Part shown: positions 11,622 to 24,086 of the stretch, piece after piece
Numbering within the stretch: position 1 is the stretch's first letter
Layout: every line of letters starts with the position of its first letter
Source of the DNA: Dermatophagoides farinae
Taxonomy: Eukaryota > Arthropoda > Arachnida > Sarcoptiformes > Pyroglyphidae
Reading direction: 5' to 3'
NCBI RefSeq assembly: GCF_024713945.1
Contig: NC_134683.1
Location: forward strand, 1,540,501-1,604,500
Length of the DNA stretch: 64,000 nucleotides
Position numbers and translations under genes: made by a program
The notes under the pieces: generated by a model
The model's input: the letters and a program-made list of their open reading frames with translations, nothing else
Databases searched by the model: none
What the model was told of the DNA's origin: nothing

Positions 11622-12725
11622 TTAAAGTATGGTTCGAAATTGTGATCCTAATGAACTTTTTGATGATCCAATTGTTGATCCATGATGTTGTGGACAACTA
11701 GCAGTAGTAGTATTATATTGTTGTTGCTGTTGATGATGATAATATGGATAACGTAATGAATTATTTGTTGTATATGGATAAATAGATGAACCAGCACCAG
11801 CACCACCACCACCAGAAACAAAACCTCCTGCACCACCACCACAACTATCTTCTGAATTCAAATCATCATTATCACAATCAGCTGCTGCACCAAGATAACC
11901 ACCACCACAATTATTATGGCTGCCACCAAATTCATTTGCCGATAGATAACGATCATCAGATGATTCAAGAATTTTTCTTGTCAATTTTAATGATGTTGCA
12001 TATAGTATTGCAGAGAATGTAATCAATATAAATGATTTTCCAATATACCACCATGATACTTGATGATGAGCAGTTAATATTATTTGAGCATTATTATTAT
12101 TATTATTATGACCATTCTCATTGATTTGATTTGAATTTTTCATTTTTGAATCATCAATAAAATCTATAGTAGGTAATATATGATTAAATTCATTCATAAA
12201 TGGACCATTTGATATTGTTGTTTGCTGTTTTTGATCATCATTATTATTACGATTCTGGAATGATTCAATTATCGATATTGATGTTGTAGTAGTAGTAGAT
12301 GATGATGGTATCGTTGTTGTCGTTATAATTGTACGTTGATTTAATTTACCAAATACTTCCCAAATTGTACCACATAATGCAACAAATACAACGAATAAAA
12401 ATATAATCAAAGTAGACATATAAAAATTGAGCAAACAATGATTATGCTCATAATTACGTAATGCACCAATAATGCCCAATAATGAAACAAATATAGTTGT
12501 TGATGCCATTAAAAATATGACTAGTTCTTCATTATCAGTACGACGTATTTGATCAGCTAATGAACGGCCAGTATTACCTGAACGTTCTGCTTCTTCAATA
12601 ATACGACCAATCCATGGATTATAATAGATTATAATGATAATGCTTGCAACAGTTAACGATGTTAATTGTAACATAATCAATGTTATACGGACTGTTGTTA
12701 ATTTGGCCATTTTTATTTTCTTCAT
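11622..12725 (-). CDS. Tetraspanin-like membrane protein without the CCG motif
   Basis: A 367-residue single-exon protein. A first helix (about 13-35) is followed by a short loop containing NPWIGRIIEEAER. Two closely spaced helices come next (about 69-88 and 100-122). A loop of about 110 residues, rich in Thr, Ser and Asn, leads to a fourth helix (about 230-252). The tail is Gly-, Tyr-, His- and Gln-rich. This short-loop/long-loop plan is that of tetraspanins. However, the long loop has no Cys, so the CCG motif and disulfides that define the family are absent. The tail is unusually long and low-complexity. I infer a divergent tetraspan protein rather than a classical tetraspanin. A second Met at codon 6 is an alternative start. 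Confidence 0.65.
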   Translation of the reverse strand: MKKIKMAKLTTVRITLIMLQLTSLTVASIIIIIYYNPWIGRIIEEAERSGNTGRSLADQIRRTDNEELVIFLMASTTIFVSLLGIIGALRNYEHNHCLLNFYMSTLIIFLFVVFVALCGTIWEVFGKLNQRTIITTTTIPSSSTTTTTSISIIESFQNRNNNDDQKQQTTISNGPFMNEFNHILPTIDFIDDSKMKNSNQINENGHNNNNNNAQIILTAHHQVSWWYIGKSFILITFSAILYATSLKLTRKILESSDDRYLSANEFGGSHNNCGGGYLGAAADCDNDDLNSEDSCGGGAGGFVSGGGGAGAGSSIYPYTTNNSLRYPYYHHQQQQQYNTTTASCPQHHGSTIGSSKSSLGSQFRTIL

Positions 12726-15700
12726 TTTTGTTTTCTGTATGAATGAATACAGAATTCACAACAAGAAGATATGTGTTCAATTCAATTTTATTGATGAATT
12801 GTGTGAGAGGGTATCCGATTGAAGAAAGTGAGAAAATGTTCACCACAAAAATGTAGATGAATCGATCGTAAATACAACCAAAATAAACAGAAAAATATTC
12901 GTGACCTTGTTGTTTATATTTTCAATGCATTAATCTAATGAAAGCAGAGAGAAAAAAAAAACATTGCCAATTAATTTTTTCATTAATCTTCAAAGAAATT
13001 AATTAAAATTAATATCAAATCGATCGATCAATCAATCAATTTGAATTTTTCCACTTACTTGATGCAACAAAAAAAAATATTTCAACGACGACAAAATCCA
13101 AATGAATGGTTAAAATGTTGTTTGTGGGGAAAAAATAGTCTGTTGATTTAAAGTGATTTAATCCAATAATTTAAATTCTGAAAGCCGATTCCGTTTTTCA
13201 TGCTTCTGTACTGACCATCATCATCGTCATCATCGGTGGTATGGATATGAAAAAAAACTAGATTTTCAAGTAAAACGAATACGATTTACGTCGTTTCTAT
13301 AAATACAACAACAACAACAAAAAAATGATGAAAAATTAGTTGATTTTTATTTAGAAATAAAATAAAATAAAATTTATGTGACACACACACACACGCAGAC
13401 ACATATTCACTAGAACACAGGAAATATATTCATCCGAAAAAAAATTGTCGAAAATTTCCAATGAACAAAAAAAAAAAATTTTTTTTTTTTTGCTTTTGTT
13501 TTTCGTAGCAACTGGCTTATTTGGTTTTTTTTTTGGTCCAAAATATTATTATTATTACACATATCCAATCAATTTTTCTCCATGACCTAAAAATAGCCAC
13601 ATTCATGTGAAATTCAGATAGATGACTAGCCATTATCATTATCATCGTCATCATCTTATTTGGCTTGTTTTTTTTATCGTAAAAAATTTTTTTCAATGGT
13701 CAAATAAAATTTCAATTTAGCTTATTATTCAAGAATCAAACATCGTCGAGGATTTTTTTTTTGCATGTCCTCTTGTACCTGACACTTTGGCAGTGGCAAA
13801 TACTTTTTTGTTTATGATTGACATAATCATGATGATGATCAATTGATCGATGATAAAAACAAAACAAAACAAGACACAAAATGAAAAACAAGATTTTTTT
13901 TGTTGTTCAAATCAATAAATCATCATCAATTTAATCGATGTTCATTTTCGTTGTTGTTTTCCATTTGATTCTGACCAAATTTAGCATTCAACAATCGATG
14001 ATAGTGAAACGTTTTTCTCATTCATGTGAAAATATAATCATCATCATCCGTCGATCGATCGATCGATTGATAGATCGCTATCATTATTTAACCACTATAA
14101 TGAATGAATGAATATTTCATTTTTATTACCCGTATAATTTTCATTTTCAATAATTATTTGGAAAAATTTTCTACAGTTGTTGTTGTTGTTTTGGCGCCAA
14201 TTTTAGCCAAAACATAAAATGAACCTGAATCAACAACAACAAGTTAATTAGACTTGCCATTTTGTTTATCATCATATGGAACAATGGTTGAATAGCCAAA
14301 AAAGAGAGAGAGACAAAAAAAAACTTTTAACACATTCAGTTTCATCAATTATATATATCTCCCACCCACAGTTGATGATGGCTGAATGAAACTAAAAAAA
14401 AAAACAGAAAGAAAGGTTTCACTTACGAATTATTTTCATGTAGTGAAACAAAACAAAACAAAAAAATTAAATCATCAAATCCTTTTTACTGTTTTAAATA
14501 GTAGCTAGTGGAGCTAAATTTAGAAATGCCAAAAAAAAAATGAATGAATGAATCGGACAACTTTTGTGGCCAGCAACAACAACAACTACCATATTCGGGT
14601 TAAATATGATGATGATATGTCAATAATATATATGTACCATATATATACACAACAACAACAACCGAAATGAAATCAACCAACCAGCCAACTAGCCAACCAA
14701 CCGACAATAATGATAATGATGATGATAACGAAAAATCTCATTTTTGAAAAGGAAAAAAAAATTTTTTTTTTCATATGCAAATGAATTTCAATTTGGGTTA
14801 ATGTGTGTGTGTGTGTGTGTGTATGTCAACCAAATGACCAATGATTTTTTTTCCCCCATTTTCAACAGTTGTATTTTTGAACATCATAGCTAATACGATG
14901 GTAAAAGCGACAAAACAAACATGACAATCAATCGATTTATCGATATCAGATGATTGATAAATGGATCAAGAAAAAAAAATTCATTTCTCTCACAAGCTCT
15001 CCCAATTTTCTATTCTTTGTTTTTTTTTCCATTTGCATGATTGATTATTGACAATTATATCGATACGATGATGATTGTCGGAACAGACAAACGAACAAAC
15101 AAAAAAAAACATTCGACAATCATTTGATCAATCGAATTTGATGAGAAACAAAACAAAAACAAAAACAACAAATGTGAATAAATAAAACAGGATACCATGG
15201 CAACAGCAACAAGGAAATTATTATCATCATCATCATCGACGTTGAATGACGACAGCCAATGGCTGAATTTGTTATATTTAAAAATTTTTTCTCTTTCTCT
15301 CTCTCTCTCTTTCTGCTTCTTCTGGAACTAAAAACCAATCAATCAATCAATCAATCGATGATGACAATTACTGTTTTTGGATTTCAATTCCGTTATATCC
15401 GATGTTGTTGTTGTTGATGATGAGAAGGTCACGATGTTTTTTTTTTGGTTGCAATCATCAATGATCATCGTGGATAGAATCCAATCCAATAAGCTACAAC
15501 TGAAATTATTGTCACATTAAAAATTGTTTTTGCCATGAAAATCATGAATCATTTTGTTTTTCATTTCCTTATTATTGTTGTCGTTTGGAACATTAGTTGT
15601 GGATGAAGGAAAGAACAAGAAACGAATGTCGAACCAATGAATAAGGTAAACACAAATAAATTTAACAAAAAAAAAAAAAAAAGAAATGAAACACAAACAC

Positions 15701-16885
15701 GTGAAAAAGGAAATTTTTCGCACCTTGAAAATAAGAAATAAACACCAAAAAAATAAAATGCAATTCAACAACAACAACAACAAACAAACAAACGACACTC
15801 ACATGTTGCCACAGTAATTGCCAAAAATGATGATGATGGTAATGTTCATCATCAAAAAAAAGGAAAAATTCACATCCATCAATGCTGAAAATTGCAATGC
15901 ATCCGTATTACACACACACACACACACTGAGAGGGATTCACATACACAAATTACACGTATCAATTCATTTGAGATTCAATACTTGAACAAAAAAAAAAAT
16001 TCTTTAGTGGAACACACACACACCATACACACACACATCATGTGTTTGGTATGGATCATTAGCATCATGAGATAATTACATGTGTTTCAAATACCACACA
16101 TAATACAAATGTTTTTTTGATTCAAAGAATAATTTTAATGGTAATTTTTGGATTTTGGATACACACACACACACACACTTGATCATCGAATGGGAGAAAA
16201 AAAAATTAATGCTGATGATTGAAAATGAAAGCGTTTTACATCATCATCATCATCATCATTTATATGTGTGTTAGTGACTATTTAACACAAAACTTTCGAG
16301 TTTAATGATCAACACATAAAAAAATTAAAGAATGGTTGGCTGGTTGTGTGTGTGTATTGTTCAAGTTTCTCTTTTCTTGAAAATTCATCTTTTTCACATA
16401 TATAATGGTATATATCGTTAACCTCGTCAATCAATTGGTTTTCAACAATAAAAAAAAAAATTTTGTTTTGCCATGAAGAGAGCTTTCTCTCTTGTGTTCT
16501 TCCTAGAAAAAAGATGCAACATTTCGTTCCGAAAACAAAAAGTCACAATGTCTGGACAAGAAAGTCGGATACACACAAACAAAGTTGACCATATGAATCA
16601 TGAAGATTTACATTTTTTTCCGATCTTGAATAATGATAATAATAATTTAATGATGATGAAAGATTTGATTTGATTTGCAAAAAAAAAATGGATTGGGAAT
16701 TTAAAAAAAAATGATTATGACACACACACAGTGTTGAAATGGTCAAAATCTTTATCATAATAATAATCATCATCATCATCATGATCAGGATGATGATCAG
16801 ATTTTCATATGGACAACAGCAGCAACGCCCCAGATAGGAGATTTTTTTCAGATAAAAAACAAAAACTAAGCCAAACGACTATTTT

Positions 16886-16890
<5 letters not shown>

Positions 16891-16932
<42 letters not shown>
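16891..16932. repeat. (CT)21 microsatellite
   Basis: Uninterrupted CT dinucleotides over 42 bp, following a T run. Confidence 0.95.
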
Positions 16933-16934
<2 letters not shown>

Positions 16935-17955
16935 GTATAATGTGCCAATTTTTTTGGGAGAAAATAAGTTTTATATATTGGGAAATGTTTGAATAAAAAA
17001 AATCAATAATCAAAAATAGGGTGTAACAATGTGATGTATACGTGATTTTTGTTTTTGTTTTGTTTTTCATATCATTTCAAATTGAAAAAACAAACAAACA
17101 AATGACCTGTGTGTGTGTGTGTAAATAAGACAAATTTTTTTTTTTGTTTACTGGAAAAATTATTCAAGGTTCAACCAAAAAAAAAAAAAAAAAAAACAAA
17201 ACAAAACAAAAAAAAATGGACACAAACCTCAGATTGTTTGGAAACCAAATTCAATTGTTCAATTACACCAGAATATATTTATTGAATATGAATGGCTCGA
17301 ATGTTTTGGATTGTCGAGAAAATGGATCGCTCTTGTTTATTTATTTATTTTCTTTGTGGATCAATGTCCGTAAACACAACAACAACGACAACGACAGCAG
17401 AAATCAGTGATGTGAATGTTCTAATAGAATTGACGTTTCAAGAAATGAGTTGTGTTGTTATCGTCGTTTGTTTTTTTTTTTTTTTTTGGTTTGGTTTGGT
17501 TTTTTGGAACTTTGAATAGGAATTTTTGTATTGGATCTGTCTGTGTGTACGTGTGTGTGTGGTAGTAGTTTTCAGTCGTTGTTGTCGTCATGGGACAATA
17601 TTATATACATTTGAGTATTAGTCTGTATAGAATATGGATCAAATGGTGGTGGTTAACCAAAAGGTTGGATCCAGAATTGAGATAACTATAGTTTCACAAA
17701 TAATAATAGAATGGCCCAGCATTGGATGTTTCTATAGAACAATCCAATTCCAATATTGGAACGATGAATAATATTGCGGAACACAAGTATTTAAACCACC
17801 ACCACCATCACAGACTTGAATTGTCCACACACACACACAAGCACTCAGCTGGATGATGTTTGATTATTTGAACATTGGATTTAGCCAATGTTTTTTTTTT
17901 TTTTTCGTTTATGTTTTATGGATGGCAGTATGCATGTGTATATTATGTGTTTATG

Positions 17956-17956
<1 letters not shown>

Positions 17957-18008
<52 letters not shown>
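17957..18008. repeat. (CA)26 microsatellite
   Basis: 52 bp of perfect CA dinucleotide, the longest pure CA tract in the window. Confidence 0.95.
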
Positions 18009-18011
<3 letters not shown>

Positions 18012-18167
18012 CAAGTCTGCCACTCCTCAGTTGTTGTTTTTTTTCCTTGTTATAAAATACAGTGTTGTGTCGGTTGATGAAAAAAAAAAATTAGTTCCAA
18101 ACAAATAAAAAGGACACAAAAATTAACCACAGATCATCATCACATTGTTAATCGTGACACCACTATT

Positions 18168-18183
18168 ATGCGCATATGCGCAT
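18168..18183. other. Perfect 16-bp palindrome ATGCGCATATGCGCAT
   Basis: The sequence equals its own reverse complement and is GC-richer than its surroundings. It has alternating purine/pyrimidine character, so Z-DNA or a dimeric protein site is possible. No gene start is close. Confidence 0.6.
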
Positions 18184-19505
18184 ATGCCTGCTATTTTGCA
18201 TTTTTTTTTTTCGTCAAATTGATAGTGGTATAGAAAAGACAAACACAAATATTTGTTTAATTTATTGCATAATAATTCAATGTATGTGTGGTGTGTGTGT
18301 GTGTGTGTGTATGTGACAAGACTTGAACTCTGTGTTGCAACAAATGATTAATCGATTTTGATACAGTTGCACTTGTTAATTTTTACCATAACTTGTAGCG
18401 ACTTCTATTGGGGAAAAAAATGAATTTTTTTTTCTTCAATGTTTCGAATTTTGAAATAATAAATTTTTCCATCAACAGATTTTATTCCATCAGAACAAAA
18501 AAAATGTCCATAATTAATAACCCGGAAATGGAATGACATTTTTTTTTTACTTACCTATTTCAGTTTCTGGAACCCATTATCATTATTTATCATTAAAAAC
18601 TGCCCACTTTTTGTTTTCTCTAAATCAGTAATCATCATCGTCATTTTTTTATGGCTAGACTTTTCATCATCATTTAATGAATGAATTATTTATACACTCT
18701 CATGTAGTGGATGGGTGCTGTAAATCTCATGGCGATGATGATGATGATGATGATGATACTCTGATTGTACGCATTATGTCATTGAAATTTCAATTATACT
18801 GCGACGTCGTCATTTATTTTGGCCATCGTCATTTTTTTTTGTCCAACGATATTTAAAAAAAAACAACTGAAAACTGATTCATTCATAGGTTATTCACCTA
18901 TGTATTTTTTCGGATTAGATTCTGGTCAAATTCTGCTGTCATTTTTTTTTTTTTTTTTGTTACATTTGGTTGATTATCTGACACACACACACACAAAGTT
19001 CACTGACACAATATATCCATACAACTATATTAAACATGATGAAAAAAAAGAATTTGGTATTAGGAAATGATTTTAACAAAAAAAAATCCAATAAACAATT
19101 CCAGAATAATCATTGAATCCTGGACGAAACAAAAACAGACAATCAAGTTGTCTATTTAGTTTTCAAGAATATTCTGTAATCGAAATATTGAAATTTTTTT
19201 TTCTCCATTGTCACACACACACACACAACTTCGTAAAAGTAATCATTAAATTCTGTTTCAAAGGAAATTAATACCACTCATATTTTCATTCTATGAAAAT
19301 ATGAAAATGAAAATTTAAATTGATTACAAAATGATCTACTTTATCACCAATGGCAACATGTATTTCAGATATGAAAAACATAATTTGAACCAATTTTTTT
19401 AAAAAAAAGGAAAAAACATTCATTCGTTGCATTGGACATCACATTCGAATCATTTGAATTTCAATCATCATAACAAAAAAATTTGAAAATTGAAACAGAA
19501 AAAAA

Positions 19506-20813
19506 ATGAATCATTCACAGCATCAATTTGACCATATAATGAATAAATCATTTTGTCATTTGAAATATTATTCATTTCGTATGGAATATTCACTTGATGA
19601 TTATGTTGGACGAAAAATATCGACAACATATCGAACATTTCGTCGTGCTATTTGGATTACATTGAATAATTGGATTTCCATTTTATTTTTATTTATCAAT
19701 GTTTTTTACAATAAAAATTCTAATCACCATCATCATCACATAATCATCGATATGGAACATATGGAAACAATGACCAAAACAAATCGAATTGATTTATTAT
19801 TTTTAGAATTATTGATAATATTCACATTGTTGGAAATAATGTGGATATTTTTGTTAAAAATGATCATGAATTATCGCTGTACGTTGAATGATTTTTTCAT
19901 CAATAATCTATCAAAATCTATTGGTTATGATAATGTAAATCATTTAGATGATGATGATCGTGAAAAATTGATCAAATTTTTCATTAATATCAATCGAATC
20001 ACTGTAATCATGCACAAAATGATTATCTATATACTCATTATGATCAATACATATTTCATCGTTCATTGTTTTCATTTATATCAAAATGATGAAATCACTG
20101 GAATGCAATTGCTATTTACATCGATCATGTTTTATGAATATTGTCGCCACATTTGTTACATGTTAGGACAGTTATTTATATCATTGAAAATTCTACTATT
20201 ATTGATTGATTTTTGTATCACACGTATACGATCATTATGGCGTTCATTGTCGACGATATTGTGGCGACCAATATCGAAAATTGTATTGGTGAAAAAAATA
20301 TTCATACGTCATTTTCAATACCGATATGTACGACTATATGAAGAAACAATCAATTTTAATCATGTATTGAGTATGATTCTATTTTTCGTTGAAATGATTT
20401 CCAAATCGGCCATTATCATGTCCTATATATTCTATAGTCAACAGATCAATATCAGTGCATTCAATACAATATCGATAATGTCATTAATATCGACATTTTT
20501 CCTCACTACATTTCTAAATTTACGTGTATCCCAGCTACCAACCTGTAATATTGAATGTTCACGATCATTGTTTCGTTGGTTAGCACGTTCACAATATAAT
20601 GAATTGAATGGCAGTGAACGAATCCAATGGCAACAACGAACCAGGAATATACGGCCAACAATTAGATTGAATTATTTCATTCAAATTATGATCAATAATC
20701 GTTTCGGTTTCAGTTGTGGCCATTTGTTTTTCATCAATAAATTCACATACATTCGTATGTTGATATTGAATTTTCATTTAATCATTAAATTTTATAAAAA
20801 AATTTGTATGTAA
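19506..20813 (+). CDS. Array receptor R1: divergent 7TM chemoreceptor
   Basis: A 435-aa, single-exon member of the receptor family that fills much of this window. Shared landmarks are FRMEYSLDDY near residue 26, a Cys/Arg-containing NYRCTL after the second helix, CYMLGQLF near the fourth helix, SKSAIIMS with FYSQQ, and RWLARSQ. The C-terminal block is MINNRFGFSCGHLF with a last helix ending KFYKKIC. About seven hydrophobic segments are present. It is the most divergent member: a His run replaces the first extracellular loop, and the conserved NLFVQTM reads NYFIQIM. A candidate chemosensory cation-channel subunit in the plasma membrane, by analogy with arthropod gustatory receptors. A second Met at codon 12 is an alternative start. 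Confidence 0.75.
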   Translation: MNHSQHQFDHIMNKSFCHLKYYSFRMEYSLDDYVGRKISTTYRTFRRAIWITLNNWISILFLFINVFYNKNSNHHHHHIIIDMEHMETMTKTNRIDLLFLELLIIFTLLEIMWIFLLKMIMNYRCTLNDFFINNLSKSIGYDNVNHLDDDDREKLIKFFININRITVIMHKMIIYILIMINTYFIVHCFHLYQNDEITGMQLLFTSIMFYEYCRHICYMLGQLFISLKILLLLIDFCITRIRSLWRSLSTILWRPISKIVLVKKIFIRHFQYRYVRLYEETINFNHVLSMILFFVEMISKSAIIMSYIFYSQQINISAFNTISIMSLISTFFLTTFLNLRVSQLPTCNIECSRSLFRWLARSQYNELNGSERIQWQQRTRNIRPTIRLNYFIQIMINNRFGFSCGHLFFINKFTYIRMLILNFHLIIKFYKKICM

Positions 20814-21024
20814 TCATCATGTTTAATGTGTCGGTGTTTGTTAGTTTTATAAATTCCATGAGTTTCTTTTTTCCATTTTTTATTTGTCATAAAACTTTGT
20901 CTTGTTTTTTGTTTTCAATGAAAAAAAAATTCATTATGTGAAATTGATTTTTTTTTTGTTTTCTTCAAAACAAATTTTTTTTTATTTTTCACCAAGTACC
21001 CAACCCGGATAACACACACACACA

Positions 21025-21073
<49 letters not shown>

Positions 21074-21088
21074 TGAGAGAGAGAGAGA

Positions 21089-21129
<41 letters not shown>

Positions 21130-21349
21130 TCACTAGGGCAACCAGAGTAATTTTTTTTCCAAGAAAAACATTTTGTGAAAAAAAAATTAATTATTAAATT
21201 TGTCCATGGTCTGATGATTTAAAATTTTAAATGGTATGGATCAAAACCATAAAAAAACACCAAAAAAAAAAAAAAAAAAACAAGAGAACAAAACATTTAT
21301 CAGAACCAAAGTGTTTTACAAAGACAACAACAACAACAACAACATAGGC
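20814..21349. other. Spacer between receptors R1 and R2
   Basis: 536 bp containing a (CA)n/(GA)n tract at 21011-21126, an A run near 21262-21280 and a (CAA)n run just before the R2 start. No gene is seen. Confidence 0.7.
21028..21126. repeat. Imperfect (GA)n microsatellite
   Basis: About 100 bp of GA repeats with a few interruptions, directly following a (CA)n run. Confidence 0.95.
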
Positions 21350-22734
21350 ATGATGAAAATTTTAAAATTATTGTGGAAAAATTTTGAAAATAAAAATCTT
21401 CAAATGAACAATATATTCATTGAAGGTTTTGAAAATTGGAAATTTTATTCATTTCGTTTGAATTATTCATTATCCGATTATCGAAATTGGCGAATTGAAA
21501 AATGTTCATATCAAACAATCAATCGTTCCATTTGGATAACAATAAATGCATGGATCATCATCATTGGTATGGCTACAATGATTTTTTATGAAAATAATCC
21601 ATATCTACTAAATCTACATCATATTGAACATATATACAATGTGAATCGTTATGATTTATTAGTAATCAATTTAATATTCTGTTTTTTATTATTCTGGAAT
21701 ATATGTGGTTACATTTATTCACTGAAGTAATCATTTATCGTTCATCAATCAATAATTTTCTCATCAACAATATTCCATTTGATTGTAAACAATTGAAATC
21801 GAAATCACTGGAATATCTAATATCATTGTATTCGTTTACGAATTTTTTTGCGAAATTATTACACCGAATTGTGGCCATTAGTTTGATTATGATTTATTCG
21901 CTTTTCATAGTTTTAGCATTAATTTTATATGTAAAAGAACAGATTAATTTAATTCAAATGATTTCATCGTTACCATTTTTAGGTTTTTTATCATTGCATT
22001 TAATGTATTTGATGGGACAATTGTTTATCAATTTAAATTTTATACTATTTCTGGTTGAATATTTTCAAATAAGAATGAAACATTTATTACACATATCAAA
22101 ATGGGCATCGAATAATCAAATGATGATCACAACAAACATTAATGGTGAATATAGACGACGAATATTCTGGAATAATTTTCATCGTAAATATTTGCAATTA
22201 TATTCTGAAACAATTAGTTTTAGTCCAACATTAGGTATTGTTTTGTTTACATTGGAAATGATGTCAAAATCTTCAATAGTTATTTCCATGTTGTTTTATG
22301 TACGTCAAACACATATGAATCTATTCATTATAGTATCATTAATGATAGCATTGATGGTATTTTGTTTTCCAATCATACTTTATTCACGTGTTGCACGTTT
22401 ACCATCATATAATCAATTATGTTCACGTTATATGTTGAATTGGTCATCACGTCCACAATGGCTATTGTTGATTGGCAATCAAAATAACAATAATGATGGA
22501 AATAATAATTTTATCAAAATAACAACAACAACAAATTATCGATCAAGAATTCAACATTATTCATTGAAATCAACATTATTCGTGCAAACAATGAATAATA
22601 ATCGTTTTGGTTTCAAATGTGGCCATTTATTTTTCATTACAAAATTCCGATATATTCAGCTATTGATTTTCAATATTCATTTATTGCTTAAATTTTATAA
22701 AAAACTCATACATTCATCATCGACAAATTTATAG
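21350..22734 (+). pseudogene. Array receptor R2, interrupted by one frameshift
   Basis: All family landmarks are present but split over two frames. The first part starts at the paired ATGs at 21350/21353 (MMKILKLLWKN) and carries FRLNYSLSDY. The reading frame changes at about 21704-21708, in the second helix, where LLFWNI must join MWLHLFTEVIIYRSS. One missing base explains it. Everything downstream is intact: LMGQLF, MSKSSIVIS, RVARLPSYN, LFVQTMNNNRFGFKCGHLF and a last helix ending LLKFYKKL. A single break in an otherwise well-kept gene suggests a recent pseudogene, a polymorphic allele or a sequence error. The adjacent gene downstream is the ARF GTPase on the opposite strand, 247 bp away. 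Confidence 0.7.
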
Positions 22735-22981
22735 GTTAAAAATCAATTTTTATTATTATTTACTGACAATTGGTGTATAAACAACAATTGTGCATTATTA
22801 CATTTTACAAATTAAAAATCAATAATATAATATAAATATATGTATGTATTTTTTTCTCATTTGTTTTGTTTTTAAATATCAAAAAAAAACAAGAAAAAAA
22901 ATCATTTTCTTCATGTTGGAAAGTAGTAGTAGATATATAAAATGTTCATGTTGGATGTGTTTATCAATGTTTGCAACATCT

Positions 22982-24086
<1,105 letters not shown>

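Larger units (their letters stand above)
12726..19505. other. Gene-poor, microsatellite-rich stretch of 6.8 kb
   Basis: No credible gene is seen on either strand. The region is packed with simple repeats: (CAA)n, (CAT)n, (CA)n, (CT)n, (GATC)n and poly-A/T. Examples are (CT)n at 16891-16932 and (CA)n at 17957-18008. A 16-bp perfect palindrome sits at 18168-18183. The region may hold upstream exons or enhancers of the flanking genes, but nothing in the sequence shows this directly. Confidence 0.6.

Noticed and set aside
17853-18108. Two overlapping frames with a His-Thr repeat
   Set aside because: They are translations of the (CA)26 microsatellite and its flanks.
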